Shown one piece after another: positions 12,901 to 24,938 of a stretch of 64,000 nt of DNA. The position numbers were made by a program, and so were the translations under genes. The notes under the pieces are model-generated. The model was not told the DNA's origin. It saw only the letters and a program-made list of their open reading frames with translations, and made no database searches. Positions within the stretch are counted from its first letter, which is position 1. Each line of letters starts with the position of its first letter. This DNA comes from Papilionanthe hookeriana x Papilionanthe teres. Lineage: Eukaryota > Streptophyta > Magnoliopsida > Asparagales > Orchidaceae. The stretch spans positions 45,581,575 to 45,645,574 of the forward strand of contig CM040423.1 of assembly GCA_022702705.1 (NCBI GenBank), written 5' to 3'.

Positions 12901-15900
12901 ATTCTAATAAATTAAGATTCATTTTTGTGCAATAAGCCCAAGTTTTCCTAGGTCTACCTTTACCTTTGCCTTTCCTAATTTATGGTGTGCAGTAAATTAA
13001 ATGCAGGGGTTTTCAAATTTTCTGCATTTGGTTGAATGAAAATGAAATGCAATATAAAATTTTGATGAATTTGAAATTCATCCTGCAATTCAAAACTTGT
13101 GCATTTCGAATATATTCAATTTGAACGATTTTCAAATACACTATAAACTGCAGTTTCTTGTCGTCGCTTGCTACAACTTGTAGCTCCTACTGTCATGCCA
13201 CCTTTAACCGTATTTTACATTGCTTTACTTTTCTTCGAACTAAACATCGAAGTATAGACTCCAACATTTATTTTATATCGAACCAAAATACTCCAAGGTA
13301 TTTCAAATATACTGCATTTCAATTGTACTTCATTCTTTTTATGCTATTCATTTTTCAGCAAATCAAACGGCCTATTATTCAAATATGCCTCCTCTTAAAT
13401 ACCTGTCACTTTCTTATGAGGATTAAAATTTGAGTGGAGTTCAGTAAATAATCATTGAAGTTTTCAATTTGTTGGTACCCTATCTTCCTCGTTGTTTGTT
13501 TTGAATAGTCTAGCGTACAGACTTGATTGACAATTTGGTTGCTGGAGCAGTTCTTTATAGTGATTCTAGCTCATACCTCACTATATAGGGAAACTCAGTA
13601 TGGCTTTATTTCATTGTATTTTTTTCTTCACACTATAAGAATAACATTAGTAGTCATTTTGAATTTTAGGTCTTTCTAGGCTCTTGCTAAATAGTATAGC
13701 TTGATATAAAATGTTATATCAACATCTGTACCTTGTTTTGTACCATGTCTTCCCTCCCCCTATTAATGGGGCATGCCTATGCACATGCTTATCTACGTTG
13801 TGACTGTTTTTCTTGGATCTTGCTTGAATCTGAGCTTCTATTGCAGAATCTTGGAAATGAAAGCATATGGCCAACGCTGGCAACAGAAAGCTTGAAAGCA
13901 TTAGGCGGACTCGGTCTACTATCCCTTGGAGGGAAATTTCTTCTCAGGCGTATCTTCGAAGTCTGTATCAGACTCATCAAATTAATACAAAAATATGTAT
14001 TTTCTGTTTTTTTCTGAACAATTTTATTCTTAACATAGGTGGTTGCTGAATCTAGGAGTTCTGAAGCTTTTGTTGCTCTATGCCTGCTTACAGTTGCAGG
14101 GACTTCACTCCTAACACAGGCACTAGGTTTCAGTGACACGGTTTGTAAACCATTCCATGCTTTTTAAAACATTATGAAAATTTCTGTTAGACATGCTTAT
14201 TGATCTATTATAACAAATAGCTAGGAGCATTTCTAGCTGGAGCTCTTCTTGCAGAAACAAATTTTAGGACGCAAATTGAAGCTGACATAAGACCCTTTAG
14301 AGGTTTACTGCTTGGATTATTCTTTGTAACAACTGGGACATCTATTGACATGCAGGTAGGTTTCTTGCATTGACGCGTGCCTACTATTTCAGTGGTCAAA
14401 GTATGTTCAGCTTTTAGGCCACTTTATTAGTGGTATGTCATCTTTAGTAGCCTTCTCCCAACAATATGGGGTCAGGATTCATCAATATTGAATGAACCAA
14501 GCTAGTTTTCCAATGCTATGCTATGACGTGCAACGGTGATGCATTTTTTGCGTTGAATATAATTTAATGAAAAACTCTTGATTCTTGCTTCATTCTATGC
14601 AGCTTCTAGTCCGAGAATGGCCAAATGTACTCACCCTTTTAACTGGTTTAATAGTCATCAAAACACTGATCATTACTGCGATAGGTCCACGTGTTGGTTT
14701 AACTTTGCAAGAAAGCATACGGATAGGATTTCTTCTATCTCAAGGCGGTGAATTTGGATTTGTTGTATTCTCCTTAGCAAACAGGTCAGATAATGACAAC
14801 TGACACAATAATTAAACTTTATTTGCTCAGCTCATTACTTTTTATAGGGAACTGATTAAACAGGCTTGGAGTGCTTCCACTTGAACTGAACAAACTCCTT
14901 ATCATTATTGTCGTACTTTCAATGGCATTAACTCCTTTACTCAATGAAATTGGAAGGAAGGCTGCTGAAATCATTGACCAAAATCCTCAAGTTAAAGAAG
15001 TAGGTGACTCATGCCCGTGAATTGCAAAGTGGATGGTAGACTTGACTTATTTCTTTTTCCTTAATTCTAATTTGGGATAAGCAATGCATTTTCTTTGGCA
15101 GAAGAACACAGAACCGGTGAGCTTCGAGGCAACAGATCCTGTTGTCATTCTTGGATTTGGACAGATGGCGCAGGTGCTGTATTTACTACTCAGCGCATCA
15201 TTGAAATATTTGGAATTGGACTTTGTCAACTTACTCACTAATTTAACCTTTTTTTTTCTAATTTCTTTAAAATATTATGTGGTGTAGGTTCTTGCGAACT
15301 TTTTATCCATGCCACTGGCCTCTGGATGTGAGAGTAATACCATTGGATGGCCTTATGTTGTATTTGATCTCAACCTTAGCGAGGTGCAGGTATGAGAGTT
15401 TTATTGGGGCACAACTGATTTTCCTTATCTGTTATTCTTGAAATTGCATCATTCAACTCAAACATTTTAGCTTTCTCTATTAATCTGTCCATCAGGCTGC
15501 TCGGAGATTGGGATTTCCAATACTGTATGGCGATGGATCTCGCCGAACAGTTTTGCAATCTGCTGGTATTTCTTCTCCAAAAGCTGTCATGGTTATGTAC
15601 ACAGAAAAGGCAATATCCGTCAAAGCTGTTCAAAGAATCCGCCTGGCATTTCCCGCTGTATGTTTCTTTTCTAGCAATTTACTTATTTCTACCCTTTATT
15701 GTATAATTTAAAACTTATGATAATTTAAGGACAAATCCAAACACATTTGACTTTAATTTGCAAGAACTCCATCGCCATATATTTGCATGCTTTGGCAGAA
15801 AACATGGACATAAAGACGCATACACGCAATCTCATTTTCCTTTTCTTGTTCTATTGACTGTAAGATACATTAATTCACCAGTTAATATATATATATATAT

Positions 15901-18900
15901 ATATATAAATGGGTAAAAGCTGGTATAATTTTGAAATTATCAATTGGTTTAAATTATTTAGTAGGAATAGGCCTATTTATTATTATTTTTTTTTCTAGTT
16001 GTTGATGATATTATTTTTATTATAAGTTTCTTCATTGATTTATTCTTTCACTTTTATATAGACATTTATATATTTATACCTAAAGTCAATTAAGTAAAAT
16101 TGTTGTTATTTACAATTCACACCCTTACAATATGCTATCTTAGCCATGGGCAAAAATACTCATAATGGGCAAAAATACTCATAATTTTTTTTCTAAACAT
16201 CTTTACACTCCTTGAATATTTGATCTCCATTGGCTTGCTCTCACACTGTCACATATATTCTGTCTACTCCAACTATTTCTTTCTTTATGAGATCCTCATC
16301 TCTATTGTTAACCATTGGGGCACTTTTACTCCTTTGTTTCACATTGGTTTGAATGCTTATTTGATTTTTTTTTTTTCCTATGAAAATTTTGTTCGTGTCA
16401 TTTAGTCCTCTCTACATTGATATTTTTACCTACATTCTCCATCAATATGTTTTGTTGGATCCTAACTTGTCTTTGTTGTGATCACAACCCGAGAGTCGGA
16501 ATTGAAAAGAGAAAGTGAGAGAGAGAAAGAGAGAGCATGTTAATCTCCTCCAGAGGAAGCCGAAGAGAATCCATTTATTCCACTCGAGACTGTTTATTTA
16601 AAGAAAAAAAGTGGGAATTGTTATGGTTACTGCTCTTATGGATTTAATATGTATAATTTGAATTAATAACCATCATAATATTAAAGTGTTTAACTAAAAA
16701 TTGTCAGTCGGCGGTTGACCGATCATGTCGGTTGACAGATTGAAATCCGCCTATGCCCAGAGGGATAATTGGTTGGTCCAAATATGTTTGAATGTCTTGG
16801 CAAGTGGTCTAACCTATTGGTTCTGCCAAACCTATTACTTCGATTGGTCGGTTGACTGATGGATCGACTTGTTTCGTTGGTGGGATCGTGGCTCACTTGC
16901 TGTTTGGCTCAAGTCTTACAGGACCTGTGTGTTGGTTCGTCTCCTCGGCCCGATCTCTTTCGTAGGGTCCTGGATGGATCTTATCATTGCCTATATGGAA
17001 TATCCGACAGGACTCTTTGTTGGGATGATTTTATGTCTCCTCTGCCAGATTAATTGCTTCGAAGCTTTGACCTATCCCGAGTTTAGAGACGCTGCTTCTC
17101 ATGCTTGGCGTTGAATTGTCGGTTATCGCTTACTTAAGAGGGAAGCTTTGTATTCTCGACCATTTGTTATCTTTGAGATTCGTCTTTGGTAGTTCCGGTG
17201 TATACATATTAGTTTCCCGAGTATTCTTACTGCTTGGTCGCGCCGGCTACGAGAAGAACAGAGAAATTATTAGTTAATCGTGTCACAGAAAACAAAAAAA
17301 AAGAGTTTAATAATTAGTTCTCCATTTATTTTTGTGCCCTGTATGTCTTATGAATAAGGCCATGACTTGGGCTATTTATCTGTTGTCGATGTTTTTTGGA
17401 CTGTTGAGTAGACTTCATGTCGAGCGATACGAACAAAATGACGGTCAACCATAGCCTACTGACCTTGGCGGGATATCCCCCTTATATTTTGGTATCTGGC
17501 CTTAAAAGGAAGAAGGCAGTTAGAAGGGAGAAGAGGGGAGAGACAGCTGGGCTTTAGCCAGCCGACCAGGTTGCTTCCTCCGAGCGGCCCAAAGGGCGAA
17601 TGCCAATGAGGCCTCCTCGTATAACCCGTGGATCTTGACCCGAGAGAGGATAGGGTTGTGGTGGGCCCGTTGACCCTATATGGGGTCGGAGAGCGGAGGT
17701 GGCGACTAACCCTTCACTGCTGCCCCTGGAGGAAAGGAGAGGAGGCACCCTGGCGAGAGAGGAAGGTCTTTCGCTGACTAGGTGGGATGCTTGAGAGGAT
17801 CATGGGAATGTAAGAAATTCCTTCTAATTTTTGCCGGCATAGTAAATTGACATTCCTTTTAAATGCAGACGTGTCAATCGGGATGAAGGATTTCGAAGGT
17901 GACGGGCCATCGAGAAACGTGGTCGACTTAGTTCTTGTCGTTGCCACTAGGTCCCTTGTTGCGACTGTATCTCCTTTTCCGTCGATCGACAGTGGCAAAA
18001 GCTCCCTGCAGGAACAGCTCGTGTGCAGGAGAGCCCCCTTGGGTAGGTGGCATGCCGGGTGTAGGAGATGACAGAGTTTCTGCACAGACAACTAAAACTT
18101 GCTGACCCATCTACATTAGGTTGGCTAGCTTCTTATGAGCGTCTGGAGGCCGCTTTTTAACGACAGTCAGCTGTCGTCGCGTGACTGGAGGGGTAGGTCA
18201 TGTCTTTCCGAGGTTCCTTGAACGAGGTGTGCTGAGATGAGAACCATCGGCGATTCGGCATTTCTAAGTCGATTCCATAACAAGGCCGCCGAATGGAGCA
18301 GATAAGGTTTGGTGGAGAGATGGTCCTTCAGAGGTTGCTTGAGAAGAGGTACGCCCCGTTTGAAGCCACGAAGGACCCATTTTTAAACGCTTCGTTTGAA
18401 ACATGTAATAATATTATTTGTAGTAAAATAATATTTTGGAGGAATTTGAAATGACATATGGTTTGTTACTTATGTTTATACGGCTCTTTGATCTGCGTAA
18501 TAAATAGTGTCTGAGGTCACTCTTTTCAGCTTTTGCATTCTACTCTCCGAGTTTTCTGGTTTCTTCTTCTTTATTTTTTGTTCTATTTGTTCGACTATAA
18601 TGACTCCAAATTATTCTCCGGTTCACTTCAGCACTGCGAGCAGTCGATTCCTCCTTTCTGATAGGCCGAGAGGTGAAGAGACTTCAGAAGCGTTACGTAT
18701 CCGTAGGATGTTGGCCGCGGGGCGTCCGACGGACAATGTTTGCCCTAATCTGGTGTTCTGCCAGGATCAATTTAAGTACGGCCTCCGGTTGCTTCTATGG
18801 CCGGAGCTCAGGAGCGAGCTTACCAAGTGAAGGGTTCTTTCACCAAGTGAACGATCCTTTCTATGGTCGGCCTTCTGTTGAACTTTGTCACGGCCATCAT

Positions 18901-21900
18901 GAATTTTGTCATGTACTGTCGTCCTTTCAATATCCCATGGTCAATTGACATTTTACTTCTCCTTTAAAGTCGACAAAGAGGGGTTTGCATGTTTTCGTTG
19001 GGCAAAAACTTTGCTTGCTCGGTGTTAAAAACAAGGTCAAGGACTGGTGGAAAAATTTCTTGATCGGCTCAACATTCGGCGATAGGGAGATTTTCACTTG
19101 CTCGCGGGAAGTTGCAAGTAGTAAGCCGAGGGTCTTACCAGCCGATCTGCAGGCCGTCCAGGAGGTTTTGGAAGGGAGATGAGCCTGGACGACTGGAGGG
19201 TTTCGAATGCCAACAAGCTGCAGAACAAAGGTGGTGGAGGAAAAGCAGCAGCGGAAGCTAAAGGTTTATCCCTCCCGTCATACCTTTATGGCAGCTACCG
19301 ATCTTGATGTCGCACACCCTGGTATTGGGTGATTTATAACTTCTATTTCTAAGATAACGGTCATCATTCAAGATACGGTGACTGGTGAGTTAACTATAAT
19401 TGCGAGATCTCATTCGGTTATTGCAGGGCAATGCGAGGGAGCGAGAATGGGCTCTGGGGAAACTCAAAGAGGGGTTGCAGCATAGATCCTCCTTCTGTCG
19501 TGCCAAATGAGTCGATCGTCGCTTCTCCGTTGAATGCTCGTCCTAATGCCACTCACTTGGCTTTGGTTGAGAGGGCTAGGGCAGTTGAGTCTCCTGCCGC
19601 TTCGGCTGGTTCCATTTCGGAGGGTTCTGCTTCTTCTAGTACGGAATCCTCGCTGTCTTCGGAGTTATAAACCGTCCATCGAAAAGAGAAAGAGCCGGTG
19701 GAGGGTGCTGATGTTTTGGCCCTTCCTTCGTTGAAGTGAAAACGGGAAACCTTGGTTGGCGCTCGTCGGAAGGGGTGATGGATGACTATGGATGATTGAT
19801 GACGACCGGTTCAGCTTGCTGGATGTTCGAAGGACTAGCATCCCCTATTGACCGACACTCAGTGTATGCTGCCTCTTATGGTAGAATGACTTGGTCTACG
19901 ACGTTACAAGCGGAGCTCTCATATGAGAGACTTCTCTAGCGGGCAGCTCAACCCTGGAGGCAAGCCAAGGCTCTCATTCCTTGGGTCTTGCCTTCCTAAG
20001 AAAGGTGAATTCCTTGAGGACAACCAAGGAGAGCCTGTTAAAGTCTCAGGAAGAAGTTGTCCCCTTGAACAACTAGAGGGCTCGCAATGACCAAGACTTT
20101 GTCAGGTTGAAGTTGGAGCAATCGGAACAAAGGGAGGAACAACTAAAGGAGGTCGTCGAACTTAATGGGAGATTGGAGTCGCTCATCCTTTGAGAGGAGT
20201 TGGCGGAACAACGTAGGTTGTGGATCGAGTATGTGTTAGTTTTGGAGTCTGATTGTAGCACCCATGAGCAGTAGGCAGGCTGGCTTCCATGCAGTCAGTG
20301 CACCCGACACCAACGCGCCGAGCTATGGGTGCATAGGCGCCCATTGAGTGTCCCAAACTGAGAAGATGGAAGTACTATGCCCAAAGTGGGCGTTTAGGCG
20401 CCCACTTCTGGCACCGGGATGCCTGTTTCCTTAGAACTGGGCGCCCAGGCGCCCAGAGTAGTTTTCATGAGAATTGTTATCTATGTCACGATTTCAGGCA
20501 GCGTATGCATGAGCTTGGAGCGAACTCTTCCTGTTTATTCATCAACAAAATCCTGGTAAATGTGAGAAGTGTTGGTGAGAAGGATTTTGGTGTTTTTTGA
20601 CATGTGTTTTTGCATCAGATCTGTAGGAAGAGTGTCGAGTTATGCACTGTAAGTTTCTTCATGTGAGTGTGGAGAATAAACTTGTGTGAATCCTTTGTAA
20701 AACTCTCTAACCCAATTTTCGGTGCAAGTTTCTTCTCGACACTCATACGAAGAAACCTACAGTGCACGACTCTACACTCTTCATGCTGATCGGACGCAGA
20801 AACACACATCGAAAAACACCAAAATCCTTCTACCAACACTTCTCACATTCACCAGGATTTTGTTGATGAACTAACAGGAAGAATTACGCTGCCTGAAATC
20901 GTGACTTGTTCTCGTAAAAATCGTTTCGGGCGCTTGGGTTTCTAATTCTCTGGAAATAGGAGTCTCAGTGTCATAAATGGGTGTCTAAGCTCCCACTTAG
21001 GGCTCCTACTTGCCCACTTTGGGCGCAGAACTTTCATCTTCTCGATCTGGGAACACTCAATGGCGCTTATGGGCCCATAGCTCGGCGCCGTGTGCACTGA
21101 TTGCGTGGAAATCAGCCTGCTTATTGCTCATGGGTGCTACAATCAGCCTCCAAAACTAACTCATATTCTATCCCTAACCTATGTTGTTCCGCCAACTCCT
21201 CATGGGGTATGACCGACTCCAATCTCTCCTTAAGTTCGACGAACTCTTTTAGCTGCTCCTCCTATTGTTCGAATTGATTCAATTAAGGAATGTGGAAACC
21301 GTTATTGTAGTTTCCCTCAAGGGATTTAATGTGTATAATTTGAATTAATGACTATCATAATGTTGATAAAAACAATGGTTTACAATGACTTAAGAGTTTA
21401 AGTGAATACTGTCGGGCGATGTGTGACATATCGTGTTGGTCGGCAGATTGAAATCCGCCTATGCTGAGAGGGGGTAATTAGTTGGTCCAAATATGGTTGG
21501 CCGTCTTGGCAAAAAGGTCTGGCCGATTGGTTCTGCGAGACCTATTACTTTGTCGGTCGACTGTTGGGTTGATCTGTTTCATTAGGGAAGTCGTGGCTTA
21601 CTTGTTGTTTGGCTCGTCTTATAGGCTCTGTCTCGTCTGTCTGGTTGGTTTGGCGCCTCTGCCGGATCTTCCCACTTGCAAGGTCTTTGGCTGATCTTTT
21701 CGCTGTCTATGCGGAGTATCCGACGAAACTCGCTACCGGGATGATTTGCACCTTACTCTTTGCTGATCTTTCCTCTACCAGGTAGAGAATCTTCTTCGGA
21801 GTTTTGACCTATCCAGGGTTTAGTGACGCGGCTTCTCATCCGTGGCGTTGAATTGTCGATTTGATCGCTTACTCCGTAGTGAAGCTTCGTATTCTCGGCC

Positions 21901-23423
21901 ATTTATTATCTTTGAGATCTATGCCGGTAGTTCCGGTGTATACACTTTTCATTAATATTCTCTGTTGATACTTTTACTGTTGTTATCTATCTATGTCTCT
22001 ATTTAAGGAGCTTATTCATTCCTTCTCTAACACAGATCTTACCACCAACTTTGTGTCCTATTCACTACTGCCTCTGTTTTATAGATCGATTGTTCTCCTT
22101 CTACGACGCTCGCAATAATGTAGGCAAGAATGCCGTCAACTACTTGATTTTTTGTTACTATTATCTTCAAACTTAACTTGACATCTTCCATGTTATCTTG
22201 AATTTGAGTTGAATGTAATCATATCAAAATTATCACATAGCATAATTTATTTATAGTACAAATTTGTACTATTTATAATACATTTTTTTCATTTTCTATG
22301 CTATTCCTTCTTATATGTTTTTCTTTAGAAGTCTCTTCTTGTTCATGTGCATAACTGCTTGCATCCAAGGACAATTGAGCAAATACATAGCCATCTACAA
22401 TTATCTCGTTCTTCTAACAAAAGCAAATGACCTTTTATAAGAAATGCTATAAAATTTATATTCGAACAAAAATGTGGTGAAATCTGAGACTGAAGTGAAT
22501 TTCCTTTTCTTTTTTTTTCTTAAAGGTTCCCATATTTGCCAGAGCTCAGGATCTCAATCATCTGCTTGATCTGAAAAAAGCAGGCGCAACTGATGCTGTA
22601 CTTGAAAATACTGAGGTAGATTTTGCAATCTGCTTTTTCAATGCATGCGCTTTTGTTTCATAAGCTTACTTCTATAATTGATCAACTGTTCTATTACAGA
22701 CAAGTCTGCAGCTTGGTTCAAAACTCTTAAGAGGACTTGGTGTAATGTCCGATGATGTCCATTTTTTGAGTCAGCTACTGAGAGATTCTATGGAGCTTCA
22801 AGCTCAAGAGGGACTCACCAAAAGCGATGACCAAGTTTACGATGCCATGAAGCCATTGCAGGTAACCAAATATTAAAAAGGGAAAGAGAAATTTACATAC
22901 ATGCCACATAATTCTTATTTATTCACATATCTAACACCCAAAGTTTGATATTTACACCTAACAACTCCTTGGTCTCCTAAGCCTATGCCTAAAAAGATAT
23001 ATTTCACTTGAAGATAATAATAGTGGTTTTTTTTTTTATGCTTTGTGAATATGAATGTTTAGGTGTTAGATATGTATTACATAAGAATTCTGTGGTATAA
23101 ATATAAATGCCGCCCCAAAAAATAAGTGCTCCATATGATAATAGTGAGCTTGGCAACTGAAATTTACACAACATTATCAGGTTAGAGTGACAGACATGGT
23201 ACAATCAAAAGGAAGCAGTGAATTAACAAAGCTTGATCTTCCAGACTTGCTTCATATTTCTGCCACTGAAGAGTTGGGACAATCCTTGCATGAAACTTCA
23301 GATTTTCAATCTGAAATTGTAGATGTGGATGCTGGCGATGGTTTGTCATGTAAAAATGAAGATGTTGACGCAAGAAGAGACGCACTGGATGGTTCCTTAT
23401 CATCTTCAACCGAGGTTTCATAG
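905..23423 (+). CDS. KEA3: KEA3, chloroplast K+/H+ antiporter (3' two thirds; 5' exons left of window)
   Basis: Plant K+ efflux antiporter 3 is a CPA2 K+/H+ exchanger of the thylakoid membrane that tunes the proton gradient and photoprotection (known for the family). Thirteen exons are readable: 905-963, 1178-1228, 13847-13960, 14039-14140, 14221-14355, 14603-14784, 14864-14999, 15102-15173, 15288-15389, 15496-15657, 22526-22615, 22700-22861 and 23181-23423. All junctions are GT-AG and keep frame, giving about 536 codons; the family is roughly 750-800. The first exons carry the end of the transporter domain (D-I-A-V-V-P-L-L-V-I-L-P, then A-F-L-A-G-A-L-L-A-E-T-N-F). Exons from 15102 carry the RCK/KTN domain with G-F-G-Q-M and Y-G-D-G-S-R motifs. 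The last exon encodes a variable acidic tail ending in TAG at 23421. No exon carries an internal stop. The introns 1229-13846 and 15658-22525 are swollen by retrotransposons. KEA1/2 are less likely, because the tail and the RCK segment resemble KEA3. Confidence 0.94.
1401..1440. repeat. Short direct repeat, 20 bp x 2
   Basis: Two adjacent 20-bp copies (tacttggaaatgatgcc plus three bases) lie in the long KEA3 intron. The second copy differs only in its last bases. No function is apparent. Confidence 0.7.
1841..2004. repeat. 81-bp tandem duplication
   Basis: Two copies with a period of 81 bp (starting at 1841 and 1922) differ by a few substitutions and a 2-bp TA expansion near the end. They lie just past the end of the decayed gypsy integrase reading frame (minus strand), so they may belong to that element's 3' untranslated region or LTR. 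That placement is an inference. Confidence 0.75.
2731..3358 (+). repeat. 5' LTR of the Copia element
   Basis: Begins TGTTAGTATGTGGAGC and matches 6953-7555 along its length, with scattered substitutions and small indels. A weak match to the initiator-Met primer site (ggttcagatctga) follows at about 3360. The exact 3' end is uncertain because the two LTRs diverge there. Confidence 0.85.
6953..7565 (+). repeat. 3' LTR of the Copia element
   Basis: Direct repeat of 2731-3358. It is preceded by a polypurine-like tract (aaatggaagat) of the usual Copia form and ends in CA next to a run of A. The first bases are TATT instead of TGTT, so the terminal TG has mutated. Confidence 0.85.
7905..9395. repeat. 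Unclassified ~1.5-kb interspersed repeat, copy 1
   Basis: Shares its start (tagcggctagtgtg), internal blocks (gtatacgtat, accccagtatcgat, ctctcacttcca) and end (atttttaggtg-atca) with 10075-11605, at clearly diverged identity. It has no coding capacity that I recognise. It interrupts the old gypsy RT. Near its end is a GC-rich palindrome (gcgcctaggcgcc). The class (Helitron, LARD or other non-autonomous element) cannot be settled here. Confidence 0.65.
10075..11605. repeat. Unclassified ~1.5-kb interspersed repeat, copy 2
   Basis: Second copy of the repeat at 7905-9395, in the same orientation, also lying within the decayed gypsy element. At the equivalent site it carries a different GC palindrome (ggcgctatagcgcc). 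No protein is recognised in any frame. Confidence 0.65.
12791..12990 (-). mobile_element. 3' end of an RTE-type LINE, 5'-truncated
   Basis: A (CAA)n run followed by a segment reading agccttaatcccactaag then tggggtcggctacatga matches the conserved 3' tail of plant RTE LINEs, here on the minus strand with (TTG)n as the tail. The same sequence recurs at 42906-43035, almost base for base over 120 bp. Confidence 0.75.
15658..16618. other. AT-rich part of KEA3 intron
   Basis: No gene is seen. It contains a (TA)n run near 15886-15906, a 20-bp direct repeat (cataatgggcaaaaatact) near 16143-16183 and a purine-rich GA tract near 16505-16535. Confidence 0.6.
16619..17240 (+). repeat. 5' LTR of the gag-only element
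   Basis: Matches 21299-21985 with many substitutions and small indels, so the insertion is not recent. It starts TGTTATGG. The end was estimated from where the two copies stop aligning by eye. Confidence 0.65.
20107..21290. repeat. Large inverted repeat (hairpin), arms ~570 bp
   Basis: The left arm (about 20107-20684) is matched in reverse complement by the right arm (about 20722-21290), leaving a loop of about 40 bp. Landmarks present in both arms include gattgtagcacccatgagca (20251; complement near 21130-21150), ggcggaacaac, tgcactgta and a GC palindrome region. The left arm includes the end of the gag-like coiled-coil coding sequence, so the right arm is an inverted copy of coding plus downstream sequence. 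Several point differences separate the arms. Confidence 0.85.
21299..21985 (+). repeat. 3' LTR of the gag-only element
   Basis: Direct repeat of 16619-17240, preceded by the purine tract aaggaatgtggaaac. Its left edge lies a few bases beyond the inverted repeat. Confidence 0.65.
22890..23115. mobile_element. MITE-like element in last KEA3 intron
   Basis: Inverted terminal segments of about 55 bp: the left reads atttacatacatgcc then catatctaacac, and the right is their complement (gtgttagatatg then ggtataaatataaatgcc). The same family occurs at 23590-23853, 27716-27966, 33745-33985 and 34745-34995, with partial copies near 25900, 30060 and 36100. It is non-coding and AT-rich. Confidence 0.7.
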
Positions 23424-24938
23424 GTAATTTTCATAAAATATAAATGTAATCTTGTCACTATTTCCGCATTGGGCTATATAATCATTGTTCAATTCTCAGT
23501 AACATTATGTACAGATATGTAGATTTCAGAACAATCAGTGGACCTGGTTGAAAAGGAGGTATTTGTATGAAAGAAGAGCGGAATTATAATGAAGGGGCAT
23601 TTTCATACTTACCATATAATTCTTATGTATTTACATATCTAACACTCAAAAACTTTTATTTTTACATGGATAGCGTCCAAAGTTTAAAATTCACAACAGA
23701 AATATTACATACACCTACTTTTAAAAATGTTAAATACACATTTTCATCCTTGGTTTATGACGTCAAAATGTTATAAATGTAAATATGAAAATTTTGGTGT
23801 TAGATATATAAATAAATAGGAATTGTGCGGTATGGATATAAATTTTCTTATAATGAAAGGTTGTTATCACTGTAATCCTTATATAAAATAAAATAAAACG
23901 CCACTGTCTCTTCAGCAACTATACGTATCCAATCTTTGAAATGATATTCTGACTTTTTTGTCGAATTTTAAAAATCTCAATTTTTGCCGCTCTGAAAGAG
24001 TAAAAAAGAACAGTCCGATCAGAACTTGAGAATCATCTCACCAATCTTAAATTTGATTGTTTTGATAATTGAGCTTTACAGTGTTATAGACAAAGACTAT
24101 ATTGATGATTATATTGATTTTTTCTATAAATTTTGGGAATTAGATGGCTTCACATAAATAGTCACAAATTATTTTGACACTTAACACTTTAAAAACAATG
24201 CATTTACATGTTAAAAGTAGAAATTATTACATCTAGACACAGCACGTCCGAACTCTCAACTACAAGCTATACACTTGATTAATAGATGACGTGTTGGTGG
24301 TTGACCGTCCGGCGTACTGATGTCCGGACGCAATATTGTTCCGAAGAGAGGCGCATGATGATGAATTATATTATTTTATCTTTTAGGTTAACTTATAGTC
24401 TATTTGTGCGATAAAATTAAAGATGTTTAATGACAAATATGTTTAGCTGAAATAAATCTCTTATATACGATAACGCATGTTAACGTCCACATCTTCAATA
24501 GATACATTTTAAATTAATAAGATAATCAAAATTAAAATTCTATATATCGCTAGAAATTTAAAAAATCCTTAATTAAATTACAATTTTCTGATCAATTTTA
24601 AAAACTAAGGTTAAACAAAAGATTTTTAATTCAATATATTTTTAAAAAATAAAAACAGCATCACGATATTCAATATAAATTAATAAACATAATTAAAGAT
24701 ACAAATATGATTTAGGAAAAATGCATTCTAAATAAAATGATATTTAATAAATTATTAGACATCTAAATTTTGCCTTCTTTAAAAATAAATTTTAGCATTA
24801 TTTGTATTTCTAATTAAATGCCATACAATTTATATTAAATATTTTTATTTTCATACATATATTTAAATTTTGATGGCATTATTTTGAGATTTAAAAACGC
24901 CACTCTTGTCAGCAACTCCAATTGAGTGCGAGACCGCC
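23424..24938. other. Intergenic region between KEA3 and RimP-like gene
   Basis: Holds the KEA3 3' untranslated region (a GT donor directly after the TAG at 23421 may start a 3'UTR intron), a MITE of the family named above at 23590-23853, and AT-rich sequence that should contain the promoter of the next gene. I see no open reading frame of note and no sharp TATA box that I would defend. Confidence 0.6.
23590..23853. mobile_element. MITE-like element in KEA3 3' flank
   Basis: Same family as 22890-23115: a left end with cttatgtatttacatatct and a right end with the complementary tgttagatatataaataaat. It lies less than 200 bp past the KEA3 stop codon and so may be transcribed within the 3' untranslated region. 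Confidence 0.7.

Larger units (their letters stand above)
16619..21985 (+). mobile_element. Gag-only LTR retrotransposon in a KEA3 intron
   Basis: Direct repeats of about 0.62-0.68 kb at 16619-17240 and 21299-21985 act as LTRs (shared gatttaat-tgtataatttgaatta and agattgaaatccgcctatgc blocks). Both begin next to purine-rich tracts. The interior has no RT, integrase or protease that I can find. It encodes broken pieces of a gag-like protein: 18,590-19,180 (with K-V-K-D-W-W-K-N-F), a Ser-rich stretch at 19,430-19,670 and a Glu/Leu-rich coiled-coil stretch at 20,090-20,280. That makes it non-autonomous. The right part is a large inverted repeat, described separately. The exact right end of the 3' LTR is uncertain. 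Confidence 0.7.

Noticed and set aside
16619..21985. A complete autonomous LTR element
   Set aside because: No protease, RT, RNase H or integrase motif was found between the two LTRs.
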